The notes under the pieces are model-generated. The model was not told the DNA's origin, ran no database searches, and was given only the letters and a program-made list of their open reading frames with translations. The position numbers were made by a program, and so were the translations under genes. From Paraglaciecola arctica (GTDB lineage: Bacteria > Pseudomonadota > Gammaproteobacteria > Enterobacterales > Alteromonadaceae), in assembly GCF_018861065.1 (NCBI RefSeq), contig NZ_JAHKQO010000028.1, positions 85,136 to 121,036 of the forward strand: a DNA stretch of 35,901 bases, read 5' to 3'. Shown here piece after piece: positions 1 through 8,919 of this stretch. Position 1 is the stretch's first letter. Every line of letters begins with the position of its first letter.

Positions 1-36
1 ATTTAATGCAACATAAAATTTATAGGTGAATACAAA

Positions 37-711
37 GTGAAAACATTGAGACCGCAACGTGGTATTGCTGCCCGAACGGAAAATAAAATTAAAAGGCGTC
101 AAAACATATTGGATCAAGCTCGCACTATGATTGCAACAGACGGGTTTCAAGCTTTTACCTTGGTAGAGTTGGCTAACAAGGCGCAAGTAACTGTGCCTAC
201 TATTCATAATTTAATAGGCAATAAAGCGGATATTTGTAGGCAACTTGTTGAAGACATGGTTACGCGCACTGAGCACTTACTAGAACAGCAAGAGTTCGGT
301 GATCCGATATCTACAGTAGAAGCCTTTACCAATAATCTTATGGCTTTATATGCCGATGATGAGACCTTTTACAAAGCCGCCTTTTTTATTGGTGAGCAAG
401 AAAAGCTTTTTGAACATGAGTTACCTTCAGGTATCTTTCACAACGCTCTACAACTAGCACTTCAAGTGTGCATTGATGCTAAAGAGAAAGGCTATTTGTT
501 AGGCAATATCGACTCACTATTGTTGGCTGAAAAATTATTCGCTAATCAGCGCTTAGCGCGTCAAGATTGGATGAATGGTTACATTGACCTGTCGGAATAT
601 AAGCACCAAGTACTGACAGGCATGTTTATTACTTTTGCGGCAGATGCTTCAAGTGGCTTTCATCAGGAGTTAATACAGAAAATAACTTCTTTAACCGCAA
701 CTTCGCAATAA
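37..711 (+). CDS. TetR/AcrR-family transcriptional regulator
   Basis: A 224-residue protein with a basic N-terminus and a TetR-type helix-turn-helix at about residues 38-64 (TLVELANKAQVTVPTIHNLI). The remaining ~150 residues are a helical ligand-binding/dimerisation region with no recognisable subfamily signature. The start is GTG at 37, preceded by a TAGGTG-type ribosome site; an in-frame stop at positions 4-6 excludes a longer protein. The next gene begins 6 bases after the stop, so the two are almost certainly co-transcribed, and the regulator probably controls the downstream aldolase and itself. The ligand cannot be predicted from sequence. Confidence 0.85.
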   Translation: MKTLRPQRGIAARTENKIKRRQNILDQARTMIATDGFQAFTLVELANKAQVTVPTIHNLIGNKADICRQLVEDMVTRTEHLLEQQEFGDPISTVEAFTNNLMALYADDETFYKAAFFIGEQEKLFEHELPSGIFHNALQLALQVCIDAKEKGYLLGNIDSLLLAEKLFANQRLARQDWMNGYIDLSEYKHQVLTGMFITFAADASSGFHQELIQKITSLTATSQ

Positions 712-717
712 CCTCCA

Positions 718-1698
718 ATGAAAAATATTCAAAATGAATTGAAAGGTGTTTTTCCTGTTGTACCTACTCCTATGGGGATTGATGAAGAACTTGATTTTTG
801 TGGTTTAACCTCTTGTATTGACCACTACCTTAAAGCGGATGTTAATGGACTTACCATTTTAGGCAGTGGAGGAGAATTGCCGTACCTGTCTGATGAAGAG
901 CAATTAAAAATACTAATTCAAAGCAGTCAGAAAGTAGCGAAAAGAAAACCTATTATTGTTGGTGTTAATACATTTAGCGCCCAACATGCAGCAGCAAAAA
1001 TTTTGACATATCAGCAATATGCAGATGCAGTGCTATTACTATTTACAGATTACTATATCGTTGATTTTGAAGATTTAATGTTAGCCATTGAAGAAGTTGC
1101 TAGTACGTCGCCGTTACCAATTCTCTATTATCATTTCCCTCAAGTTTCTGGATTATTCCTTAAACCACAGCAGTTAGTGGCGATTCTTAAATTAGATAAT
1201 GTAATTGGAATAAAAGACAGCGCATTGAATCATTGCGCAGCAAAAAAAATCTTAAAAGGTGCCGCTGGCACACATTATTTTACTGGTTTAGGGTTGTTAT
1301 ATCCGCAATTGATAGAGGCAGGGTGTGTGGGGGCAATATGCCCATTGGCTGCTATTTCCCCAACTTTAGCCAAAGAATTATATGAGTCTAGCCTGGCAAA
1401 AAAGCGCACTGAAGCAAAAGTAAAACATAAGCAGTTGTCGCAATTATTACCGATTATCAGTAAGCCTAGTGCGGTATCTGAGTTACAAATGCATATGCTG
1501 AGCTTAATTGGCAGATTACCGTTTCAGATGTTTAAAAAAGCCTTAAGTCCTCATGCGGCCTCGAAAGAGGCGCTACGACATCTAGGTTTGCCGATTTCTA
1601 GCGGTGTTCGCAGTCCACTTCAATCATTGAAAAAAGGTGACAGCGAAAATATTTTGGCGTGCCTTAAACGAGCAGGTTTAAAAACAATAGCAAGATGA
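718..1698 (+). CDS. Dihydrodipicolinate synthase (DapA/NAL) superfamily aldolase or lyase
   Basis: A 326-residue TIM-barrel class I aldolase. The Schiff-base lysine is K166 in VIGIKDSA and the active-site tyrosine is in ILYYHFP (Y137/Y138). The pyruvate-carboxylate loop reads GSGGE (residues 49-53), where true DapA has GTTGE and N-acetylneuraminate lyase has GSTGE, so the second Thr is Gly. The protein is longer than DapA (~292 residues) and its partner is a TetR regulator and not a lysine gene, so it is more likely a catabolic 2-keto-acid aldolase or dehydratase than the biosynthetic enzyme. It lies 6 bases after the regulator and converges on the GGDEF-EAL gene. The substrate is unknown. 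Confidence 0.85.
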   Translation: MKNIQNELKGVFPVVPTPMGIDEELDFCGLTSCIDHYLKADVNGLTILGSGGELPYLSDEEQLKILIQSSQKVAKRKPIIVGVNTFSAQHAAAKILTYQQYADAVLLLFTDYYIVDFEDLMLAIEEVASTSPLPILYYHFPQVSGLFLKPQQLVAILKLDNVIGIKDSALNHCAAKKILKGAAGTHYFTGLGLLYPQLIEAGCVGAICPLAAISPTLAKELYESSLAKKRTEAKVKHKQLSQLLPIISKPSAVSELQMHMLSLIGRLPFQMFKKALSPHAASKEALRHLGLPISSGVRSPLQSLKKGDSENILACLKRAGLKTIAR

Positions 1699-1734
1699 TT
1701 TTAGAAACTTGCAACTAAGAAGTCATGAATTAAG

Positions 1735-3735
1735 TTAGCGTGGCTCCTTGGTAATCATTTTATTTGGAGAAACACTTGCTTCAGCTAATTGAGAGTACTT
1801 TTGGGTAAACGAACTAGATAAATAGTAATCTAATGGTTGCGGTCGGCCATGAAAATAACCTTGCTGTAGACTGAATCCTAAGCTTTGTAATAACTGTGAT
1901 TGGTGCTGTGTTTCAATTCCTTCAATTAAACTGCGCATATTCAATGAAGTCACCAATGTTTTAATACACTCCAATGTAACAGTATTGTTTTCGGTTTTGT
2001 TCAAAAAAGCTCTATCAACTTTTACTACTGATGCGGGAATCTCATGTAAATAAGCCAGTGAAGAGTATCCGGTTCCAAAATCGTCAATACTTAATTTTAT
2101 TCCATTGCGTGTCATGTAGTTAATGGGGGAGTTTTCTGTATCGATATCGGTTAAAAGCACACTTTCTGTTAACTCAATGATTAAATCCGATGGAGGTAGC
2201 TCATATTTTTCTAATAGAGAAAATATATAACTGCAAAGATTGGCTTCTGCCATATGTAAGCCAGAAATATTCACTGCCATAGTAATATGTTGACCAATTA
2301 CTTGTTTAAACAAAAGTAATTCTTGCAGTGCGCGGTTGAGAACCCAGTTTTCGATGTCATGAATTAGTCCAGTTGTTTCAGCGACGTTAATTATTTCTTC
2401 TGGACTGATGTTTCCTAATTCGGGGTTGTACCAACGCAACAGCGCTTCAAAGGAAACGATTTTTTTAGTGTTCATATCGATAATGGGTTGATAATGTAAA
2501 GACAATTCATGCTTCTCTATTGCAAGAGACAGCTTTTGAGACAAATCACTAAGTCGTTTGAGTCCTTTTTCCATGTTTGCTTGATATTCAATCCACCTTT
2601 TTTTTCCCAACTTTTTAGCCTGATACATGGCCGCATCTGCACACAAGATTAAATGCTCAATATCAGTACTGTCATTTGGAAAACGCGATAAACCTATGCT
2701 GGCAGATAGTGAAATGGGATTAAGTTGATGGTCGTAAAAAGGCATGGATATAGATTCAATTAGTTGATCCAAAAGGTTCACTAGATTGTGATGTAATAAG
2801 GATTCATAGACCACCAAAACGAACTCATCGCCACCAAATCTGCACAAAACTGAATCAGAGATACTATTGTGGCGTAATCTATTGGCTACTTCAGTTAAAA
2901 CTGTATCTCCCGTACTATGACCCGAAGCGTCGTTGACCAACTTAAATCCATCTAAGTCTATATACAGTAATGTAAAAGGTGTCCCTGCTTGCACATCTCG
3001 CGTGAGTGAATGGGTGAGGCCTCGTCTATTAAGTAAACCTGTTAGCGGGTCTGTCCAGGCTTGTTGCCGCAAGACTTCTTCAGTTGCCTTGCGTTCGTGT
3101 ATATTGTAGTGGTGAAGCAATATAGTGGGATCACCGCTCGTAAATTTAGAGTTGACTGCAAAAAGACGGTACCAAGTTTTGCCTTTTACGGTATTCATCA
3201 ACACATCGTTTTCAAAGTGTTCTGCTTGCTCAATATGATTGTATATATCTTCAAGCATCCCTACGTCGCAGATTAACTCTCGTAAATGGGAAACTTGGTG
3301 ACCAAAATCTCTGATGAAAGGTGGATTACCACTGATAAAGTCACCGGTATAACTAAAGCTAGAAATAATAGTTGTGGCGCTAAAAAGCTCTCCAGAATAA
3401 TGCATATCAGAGGTTGTTGCTTCCACTAACATCGCCATTCTAGCGTCTGCTAATCTGTAGCCAGAAAACTGACAAAACGCTTGTACTTCTTTGCCCTTAG
3501 GACTAAACACCCAATTTTCTTGATGTACTTGATTATCAAAAAATGTTTGTTGGTATTGCAATAGACTGTTTTTTACGGCTTCTGATAGGCCTGTTTTTAA
3601 GTCCCTTTGTTTTAGTTCTTTAATTGAGGGGCTGTTCCATAATTTCAACGCAGCTTGATTTGCCCAAACAATGCAGTAGCGATCAATATCATAAATCCAA
3701 ATAGCAGTTTGTAGTTCGTCTAACTCAATAATCAT
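1735..3735 (-). CDS. PAS-PAS-GGDEF-EAL protein (cyclic-di-GMP turnover)
   Basis: A 666-residue soluble protein. Two PAS-like segments occupy about residues 1-115 and 115-220, followed by a GGDEF domain (~225-385) and an EAL domain (~395-650). The cyclase motif is intact (RFGGDEF). The phosphodiesterase residues are also present: EALLRW, NIS, ELTES, DDFGTGYSS, KVDR and EGIE. Both catalytic activities are therefore possible. The inhibitory I-site (RxxD, five residues before GGDEF) is absent; the equivalent positions read ISDS, so product inhibition of the cyclase is unlikely. There are no transmembrane segments, so the signal is sensed in the cytoplasm. It is divergent from htpG and convergent with the DapA-like gene. 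Confidence 0.93.
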   Translation of the reverse strand: MIIELDELQTAIWIYDIDRYCIVWANQAALKLWNSPSIKELKQRDLKTGLSEAVKNSLLQYQQTFFDNQVHQENWVFSPKGKEVQAFCQFSGYRLADARMAMLVEATTSDMHYSGELFSATTIISSFSYTGDFISGNPPFIRDFGHQVSHLRELICDVGMLEDIYNHIEQAEHFENDVLMNTVKGKTWYRLFAVNSKFTSGDPTILLHHYNIHERKATEEVLRQQAWTDPLTGLLNRRGLTHSLTRDVQAGTPFTLLYIDLDGFKLVNDASGHSTGDTVLTEVANRLRHNSISDSVLCRFGGDEFVLVVYESLLHHNLVNLLDQLIESISMPFYDHQLNPISLSASIGLSRFPNDSTDIEHLILCADAAMYQAKKLGKKRWIEYQANMEKGLKRLSDLSQKLSLAIEKHELSLHYQPIIDMNTKKIVSFEALLRWYNPELGNISPEEIINVAETTGLIHDIENWVLNRALQELLLFKQVIGQHITMAVNISGLHMAEANLCSYIFSLLEKYELPPSDLIIELTESVLLTDIDTENSPINYMTRNGIKLSIDDFGTGYSSLAYLHEIPASVVKVDRAFLNKTENNTVTLECIKTLVTSLNMRSLIEGIETQHQSQLLQSLGFSLQQGYFHGRPQPLDYYLSSSFTQKYSQLAEASVSPNKMITKEPR

Positions 3736-3825
3736 ATAATCTCATATGCAACAACGAATTGAAGGTCTCAGTGTTAATCAGCCTAGTTTGTTTTAAGTTA
3801 AATAAAAACAAATTAGTGAATTATC

Positions 3826-3853
3826 CTTGAAAACATTCTAACCGACCTCATCT
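3826..3853 (+). promoter_or_regulatory. Sigma-32 (heat-shock) promoter of htpG
   Basis: A -35 element CTTGAAA (3826-3832) is separated by exactly 13 bases from a -10 element CCTCATCT (3846-3853). The RpoH consensus is CTTGAAA-N13/14-CCCCATNT, so this differs at one -10 base. It lies about 45 bases upstream of the htpG start, and htpG is a known RpoH-regulon gene. Seen in the sequence; factor assignment from the consensus. Confidence 0.85.
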
Positions 3854-3896
3854 TCTATTCATCATTTAGCAACCACAACTTAGGAGATACTTGGCT

Positions 3897-5837
3897 ATGG
3901 CTGAAGCAGCCCATCAAGAAACTCATGGATTTCAAACAGAAGTAAAACAATTACTGCAATTGATGATCCATTCACTTTACTCGAACAAAGAAATTTTCTT
4001 ACGTGAATTAGTGTCCAATGCAGCTGATGCTGCAGATAAATTGCGCTTTAAAGCGTTGTCTAACGACAGCTTATATGAAGGCGACGGCGATTTGCACGTT
4101 AAACTCAGCATCGATAAAGACGCTGGCACTATTACCATTGCCGACAACGGTATTGGTATGAACAAGTCTGATGTAATAGAGCACTTAGGTACTATTGCTA
4201 AGTCCGGTACTAAAGAGTTTTTCGGAAAATTGTCTGGTGACGAAGCTAAAGATTCACAGCTTATTGGTCAATTTGGTGTAGGCTTTTATTCTGCTTTTAT
4301 AGTTGCCGATAATGTCACTGTGCGTACACGTGCCGCTGGAGATAACAAGGCAAATGGTGTGCAGTGGGAATCTGCTGGTGAAGGTGAATTTACTATTTCT
4401 GATATAGAAAAAGCCGACCGTGGTACAGAAATCACTCTTCACCTAAAAGAAGAAGAGAAAGAATTCTTAGATGATTGGCGTTTACGTTCAATCGTGAGTA
4501 AATATTCCGATCACATTAGTATTCCTGTCAAAATGTTTAAGGAAGAAGAGCCTGAGCGTGACGGTCCTAAAGGCCCTGATGGAGAAGAAGGCGAGAAGAT
4601 TCCAGCTGTACCTGCATTTTGGGAAGCGGTGAATAAAGCGACTGCTCTTTGGACTCGTGATAAGTCTGATGTGAGTGAAGACGAATATAAAGAATTCTAC
4701 AAACATATTTCTCACGACTTTAGTGATCCAATGACTTGGTCCCACAATAAAGTTGAAGGTAAAACTGAATATACCAGTTTATTATATATTCCGAGTAAAG
4801 CGCCTTTTGATATGTGGAACCGTGACCATAAACACGGCCTTAAGCTCTATGTTCAGCGTGTATTTATTATGGATGACGCAGAGCAAATGTTACCCACCTA
4901 CCTGCGTTTTGTGAAAGGTTTGCTAGATTCAAATGATTTGCCATTGAACGTATCTCGTGAAATTTTACAAGATAACAAAGTGACTCAGGCAATGCGTCAA
5001 GGCTGCACTAAACGTGTACTACAGATGCTTGAAAAAATTGCTAAAAATGATCCTGAAAAGTATCAAGCATTTTGGGCTGAGTTTGGTAACGCACTAAAAG
5101 AAGGTCCGGCTGAAGATCACGCCAACAAAGAAAAGATTGCTGGTTTGATGCGTTTTGCGTCAACCCATGAAGATTCAGAAGCGCAAACGGTTTCTCTTGC
5201 TGATTACGTTAGTCGCATGCAAGAAAAACAACAAAAAATCTACTACATAACTGCAGATAGTTATCAGGCTGCTAAGTCTAGTCCGCATTTAGAAATCTTC
5301 CGCAAGAAAGGTATCGAAGTGTTGTTAATGGCTGACCGAGTAGATGAGTGGCTAATGTCTCATTTAACTGAGTTTGACGAAAAATCTTTCCAATCTATCA
5401 CGCACGGTGCATTGGACTTAGGTGATTTAGATGACGAGGAAAGCAAAAAGGCGCTGGAAGAAGCAGAAAAGCAAGTTGAAGGTTTAGCCGAACGTGTAAA
5501 AACTGTCCTAGGAGACAAAGTGAAAGATGTCAAATTCACTAGTCGCTTAACGGACTCTCCAGCTTGTATTGTTGCTGATGAACAAGGCATGACGACACAA
5601 ATGATTAAGCTGATGCAAGCTGCAGGTCAGCCTGTACCTGAAGCCCAGTATCACTTTGAATTGAACCCTGAACATCAACTCGTTAAGTTATTAGCTGACG
5701 TACAAGATGAAGAGCAATTTGCACAGTGGACGGGGGTGTTGTTTGACCAAGCTGCGTTATCTGAACAAGGCAGTTTAAAAGACCCTGCTAGCTTTGTGCA
5801 GAATTTAAACAAGCTACTAGCGAACTTGGCAAAATAG
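3897..5837 (+). CDS. htpG: Molecular chaperone HtpG (bacterial Hsp90)
   Basis: A 646-residue Hsp90. The N-terminal GHKL ATPase shows [21 protein letters not shown] and [11 protein letters not shown]. The middle domain carries the conserved NVSREILQ, and the C-terminal dimerisation domain is complete. It is an ATP-driven cytoplasmic chaperone for late folding and stress-damaged clients. The start was set at ATG 3897: the GGAG at 3883-3886 is 10 bases from it but only 4 bases from an upstream TTG at 3891. It is transcribed alone from a sigma-32 promoter and closed by a hairpin terminator just after the stop. adk follows, as in E. coli and many gammaproteobacteria. Confidence 0.98.
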   Translation: MAEAAHQETHGFQTEVKQLLQLMIHSLYSNKEIFLRELVSNAADAADKLRFKALSNDSLYEGDGDLHVKLSIDKDAGTITIADNGIGMNKSDVIEHLGTIAKSGTKEFFGKLSGDEAKDSQLIGQFGVGFYSAFIVADNVTVRTRAAGDNKANGVQWESAGEGEFTISDIEKADRGTEITLHLKEEEKEFLDDWRLRSIVSKYSDHISIPVKMFKEEEPERDGPKGPDGEEGEKIPAVPAFWEAVNKATALWTRDKSDVSEDEYKEFYKHISHDFSDPMTWSHNKVEGKTEYTSLLYIPSKAPFDMWNRDHKHGLKLYVQRVFIMDDAEQMLPTYLRFVKGLLDSNDLPLNVSREILQDNKVTQAMRQGCTKRVLQMLEKIAKNDPEKYQAFWAEFGNALKEGPAEDHANKEKIAGLMRFASTHEDSEAQTVSLADYVSRMQEKQQKIYYITADSYQAAKSSPHLEIFRKKGIEVLLMADRVDEWLMSHLTEFDEKSFQSITHGALDLGDLDDEESKKALEEAEKQVEGLAERVKTVLGDKVKDVKFTSRLTDSPACIVADEQGMTTQMIKLMQAAGQPVPEAQYHFELNPEHQLVKLLADVQDEEQFAQWTGVLFDQAALSEQGSLKDPASFVQNLNKLLANLAK

Positions 5838-5864
5838 GCAGCAAACAACAATAGTTAGTTAACT

Positions 5865-5890
5865 AAAAACGGGCTTTGAGGCCCGTTTTT
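5865..5890 (+). terminator. Rho-independent terminator after htpG
   Basis: AAAAACGGGC and GCCCGTTTTT form a 10-bp stem around TTTGAG, ending in a T run, 27 bases after the htpG stop codon. The A/T flanks would also let it work in the other direction. Confidence 0.92.
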
Positions 5891-6009
5891 GTTTTAACTT
5901 GATAAAAGTCAGGGTATTAAGACCTTTGTCGCATATGCAGAGCTTAATATTCTTGTAAGATTTAGGTTGAATGTGTAAAGTTGCGGCTTTACTTTTTTAA
6001 CGCTAATAA

Positions 6010-6672
<663 letters not shown>

Positions 6673-6695
6673 TACTGATAGATTTTTATTTGATG

Positions 6696-6720
6696 AAGCC
6701 CGCTTTAAGTGGGCTTTTTT
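6696..6720 (+). terminator. Rho-independent terminator after adk
   Basis: AAGCCC (6696-6701) pairs with GGGCTT (6711-6716), followed by T6, 24 bases past the adk stop. Confidence 0.9.
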
Positions 6721-6751
6721 GTGGATTATATTATTTCTAAAGAGAGGGTTT

Positions 6752-7141
6752 ATGCACACACCAATTACCGCGTTTTATGCAGGGCTTCTGGGTATTTTAT
6801 TTTTTTATTTTTCGGTCTTGGTTATTCGAGGAAGATTTTCTAAAAAAATAGCACTCGGAGACGGAGGAGATCACCATTTCCAGCAAGTCATTAGGGCCCA
6901 CGGCAATTTTAGTGAATACACTCCCATTGTTCTTATTTTACTTTTTGTGGCTGAAGTAAATCTAAGCAACCCGATACTTTTACATCTTTCAGGCACGGCC
7001 TTGTTAGCGGGGCGATTTATTCATGCGTTTGGATTGCGCCGTCATTCAGGCTCTAGTTGGCAGAGAGTCTCAGGGATGTTGTTAACTTTTGCTTCGCTGC
7101 TGGGCTTGAGCGTGTTAAATATTCTAGTGTTGTATAAATGA
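6752..7141 (+). CDS. MAPEG-family membrane protein (YecN-like)
   Basis: A 129-residue protein with about four hydrophobic helices. It carries the MAPEG signature RAHGNFSEYTPI (about residues 49-60) and the conserved R..H..G....S region (AGRFIHAFGLRRHSG). MAPEG proteins are small trimeric membrane enzymes related to microsomal glutathione transferase; the bacterial YecN-like branch has no established physiological substrate. The start is ATG 6752 behind AGAGAGG at 6741-6747; an upstream in-frame TTG at 6719 lies inside the adk terminator T run and is unlikely. Stand-alone gene, convergent with ibpA across a strong palindrome. Confidence 0.85.
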   Translation: MHTPITAFYAGLLGILFFYFSVLVIRGRFSKKIALGDGGDHHFQQVIRAHGNFSEYTPIVLILLFVAEVNLSNPILLHLSGTALLAGRFIHAFGLRRHSGSSWQRVSGMLLTFASLLGLSVLNILVLYK

Positions 7142-7220
7142 TACTACTAACTGCTGACAAGTCTCTATTCATCAAGCGTTGGAGCACGCCTATGGTGGTA
7201 AACAAAAGGGTATTGATTTC

Positions 7221-7257
7221 AAAAAAGGCGCTCTATATTTAAATATAGAGCGCCTTT
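7221..7257. terminator. Bidirectional terminator between MAPEG gene and ibpA (34-bp perfect palindrome)
   Basis: Positions 7224-7240 and 7241-7257 are exact reverse complements (17 + 17 bases), GC-rich at the outer part (AAAGGCGC/GCGCCTTT) and AT-rich at the centre. On the minus strand the stem is followed by T6, which suits ibpA; on the plus strand by TTTG, 80 bases after the MAPEG stop. Confidence 0.85.
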
Positions 7258-7292
7258 GTCACTACACACAAAACAGGGAAGGGAGATTAAGC

Positions 7293-7754
7293 CTATTCGT
7301 TGTTTTCAATAAGCTTGCTGCCAATCTCTATTTTTCTAGGTTTTTTCGATTCTGGCACTACACGTTCTAAGTCTACATGTAATAGGCCATTTTCTAAGTC
7401 AGCTGCCAATACTTTAACGTGATCTCCTAGTTGGAATTTACGTTCAAAGCTTCGCTCTGAGATGCCTTTATGTAGGAACTTGCGTTCTTCATTGCCAGAA
7501 GCGTCTTTCGTGTCTTTTGCTGCTTTAGTGCCAATTACCTGTAAGGTATTTTCTTGCACTTCTATGCTAACTTCATCTTTAGCAAATCCAGCAATAGCCA
7601 TAGTGATACGGTATTTATCCTCGGCCAACAATTCAATATTGTATGGAGGGTAAGTAGATTGTTTTTCGTTTCTTGATGCTGTGTCCATCATTGATGCCAA
7701 GTGGTCAAAACCAATGAAAGAACGGTAAAGTGGAGATAGATCGATGTTACGCAT
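7293..7754 (-). CDS. ibpA: Small heat-shock protein, IbpA/Hsp20 family
   Basis: A 153-residue alpha-crystallin-domain chaperone with the IbpA-type N-terminus MRNIDLSPLYRSFIGFDHL. The crystallin domain (~35-130) includes PPYNIELLAEDKYRITMAIAGF and ends in GLLHVDLERVVPE. The C-terminal anchor KIEIGS carries the IxI motif. It is a cytoplasmic ATP-independent holdase that keeps aggregates accessible to DnaK/ClpB. The start is ATG at 7754 behind AGGA (7763-7766), and that AGGA is sequestered in the hairpin annotated next. It is a single gene and no ibpB paralogue is present. Translation is probably induced by heat. Confidence 0.95.
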   Translation of the reverse strand: MRNIDLSPLYRSFIGFDHLASMMDTASRNEKQSTYPPYNIELLAEDKYRITMAIAGFAKDEVSIEVQENTLQVIGTKAAKDTKDASGNEERKFLHKGISERSFERKFQLGDHVKVLAADLENGLLHVDLERVVPESKKPRKIEIGSKLIENNE

Positions 7755-7758
7755 TAGG

Positions 7759-7856
7759 TATATCCTCGTAAATTAAGCAATATAAAATTAATTTGCCCCG
7801 ACTATTCGGCGGCGTTTTTGGTATGGATTTCCTATCACTAAACCCAGTATGGGCTT
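7759..7856 (-). promoter_or_regulatory. ROSE-type RNA thermometer in the ibpA leader
   Basis: In the minus-strand transcript, TATATTGCT (7784-7776) can pair with AGGATATA (7766-7759), which contains the Shine-Dalgarno. It forms four A-U pairs plus the ROSE signature, TTGCT opposite AGGA with a bulged G, around a 9-base loop. Two more hairpins lie upstream, as in known ROSE leaders: CCGA/TCGG (7798-7809) and AAGCCC/GGGTTT (7840-7856). ROSE elements are known in front of ibpA genes of gammaproteobacteria and rhizobial small heat-shock genes. Pairing is seen in the sequence; thermal switching is inferred. I found no convincing sigma-32 promoter upstream. Confidence 0.75.
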
Positions 7857-8023
7857 TGCTGTCTAATGTTAGCCAGCAGTTCAGAAACAAATCCTGTGTT
7901 TCTGTGTCAACCCTTTCGGCGTCGACAAGATATATATGTAGTTACTAAAGTATTTTTCAATATTAATATCTAAAATAAAAAGTAATTTAGTTTTAACTAT
8001 CTGAATTTTAAGAGAAATAAATT

Positions 8024-8719
8024 CTAATTTTTTAACGATTCTATTACTGCGGCCTGTGCATGAATCAAAGTAGTATCGTAGAGAGTAGTTTGTGTATGAC
8101 TGGCTTTTATCAGTAAGCCTATTTCAGTACAGCCTAAAATAATTCCCTGAGCGCCCCGTTGCGACAAGTTATTGATGATTTCTAAATACTGTTTGCGAGA
8201 TTGATCTTTTATTACCCCCAAACACAACTCTTGGTAAATCACCTTATGCACAATCTCTTGCTCGTCTTCTGTGGGAACTAACACCTCGATAGAAAAATTA
8301 TTGCTTAATCTGTCTTTGTAAAAATCCTGTTGCATGGTGAACTTAGTACCTAGCAAGCCTATTCTTGTCATGTTATTTGAGTTAAGTTGTGAACCAGTGG
8401 CATCGGCAATATGCAACAGGGGAATCGTTACAGCACTTGCAACCTGTGACGCCACTTTATGCATAGTGTTGGTACAAATTAGAAAGAAATCAGCTCCTGC
8501 AACCTCAAGGGATTTCGCTGCATCACATAGTATTTCTGCAGTTTTTTGCCAATTACCTTGGTGTTGTAAAGCTTCGATTTCTGCAAAATCAACACTGACT
8601 AAAACAACTTTGGCTGAATGTAAGCCACCTAAATGTTGTTTAATGCCTTGATTAATTAACTGATAATAGTTGGCAGTAGACTCCCAACTCATGCCACCAA
8701 TCAAGCCGATAGTTTTCAT
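8024..8719 (-). CDS. Aspartate/glutamate racemase family protein (YgeA-like amino-acid racemase)
   Basis: A 231-residue cofactor-independent racemase. The N-terminus KTIGLIGGMSWEST is typical of the YgeA/aspartate-racemase branch. Both catalytic cysteines are present, in CTNTMH (residue ~82) and GCTEIGL (~197). It interconverts L- and D-amino acids; E. coli YgeA is a broad-specificity racemase, so aspartate should not be assumed as the substrate. Cytoplasmic, monocistronic, transcribed away from the kinase-gene terminator. No transport or peptidoglycan partner lies nearby. Confidence 0.88.
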   Translation of the reverse strand: MKTIGLIGGMSWESTANYYQLINQGIKQHLGGLHSAKVVLVSVDFAEIEALQHQGNWQKTAEILCDAAKSLEVAGADFFLICTNTMHKVASQVASAVTIPLLHIADATGSQLNSNNMTRIGLLGTKFTMQQDFYKDRLSNNFSIEVLVPTEDEQEIVHKVIYQELCLGVIKDQSRKQYLEIINNLSQRGAQGIILGCTEIGLLIKASHTQTTLYDTTLIHAQAAVIESLKN

Positions 8720-8792
8720 GTTATTAGACTAATCCAATGTGAAAAATTAACTGTAATATTGCTTTAATGGAAATGTGTCATAATTTTTAGAC

Positions 8793-8820
8793 AAAAAAAT
8801 GCCCGCAATTAAACGGGCAT
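8793..8820 (-). terminator. Rho-independent terminator of the efflux/two-component operon
   Basis: On the minus strand ATGCCCG (8820-8814) pairs with CGGGCAT (8805-8799) around an 8-base loop, followed by T7. It lies about 100 bases after the kinase stop codon and closes the five-gene operon that starts at 16327. Confidence 0.88.
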
Positions 8821-8919
8821 AAAGAACACTAAAAATTAATACTTGCAGGGCATTATATAGGATCAAAAACGCTTTGGGAATGGCCAAGTTTTAAGCATTG
8901 TGTCAAAACCCCTAATTAA

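Noticed and set aside
3891-3896. TTG at 3891 as the htpG start
   Set aside because: Only 4 bases from the GGAG; the ATG at 3897 has normal spacing and gives the family-typical N-terminus.
4254-5590. Several minus-strand open frames inside htpG
   Set aside because: They are antisense shadows of a strongly conserved gene, without ribosome sites or recognisable proteins.
7846-7856. Possible sigma-32 -10 element (CCCATAC on the minus strand) for ibpA
   Set aside because: No CTTGAAA-like -35 element lies 13-15 bases upstream, and the bases are part of a leader hairpin.
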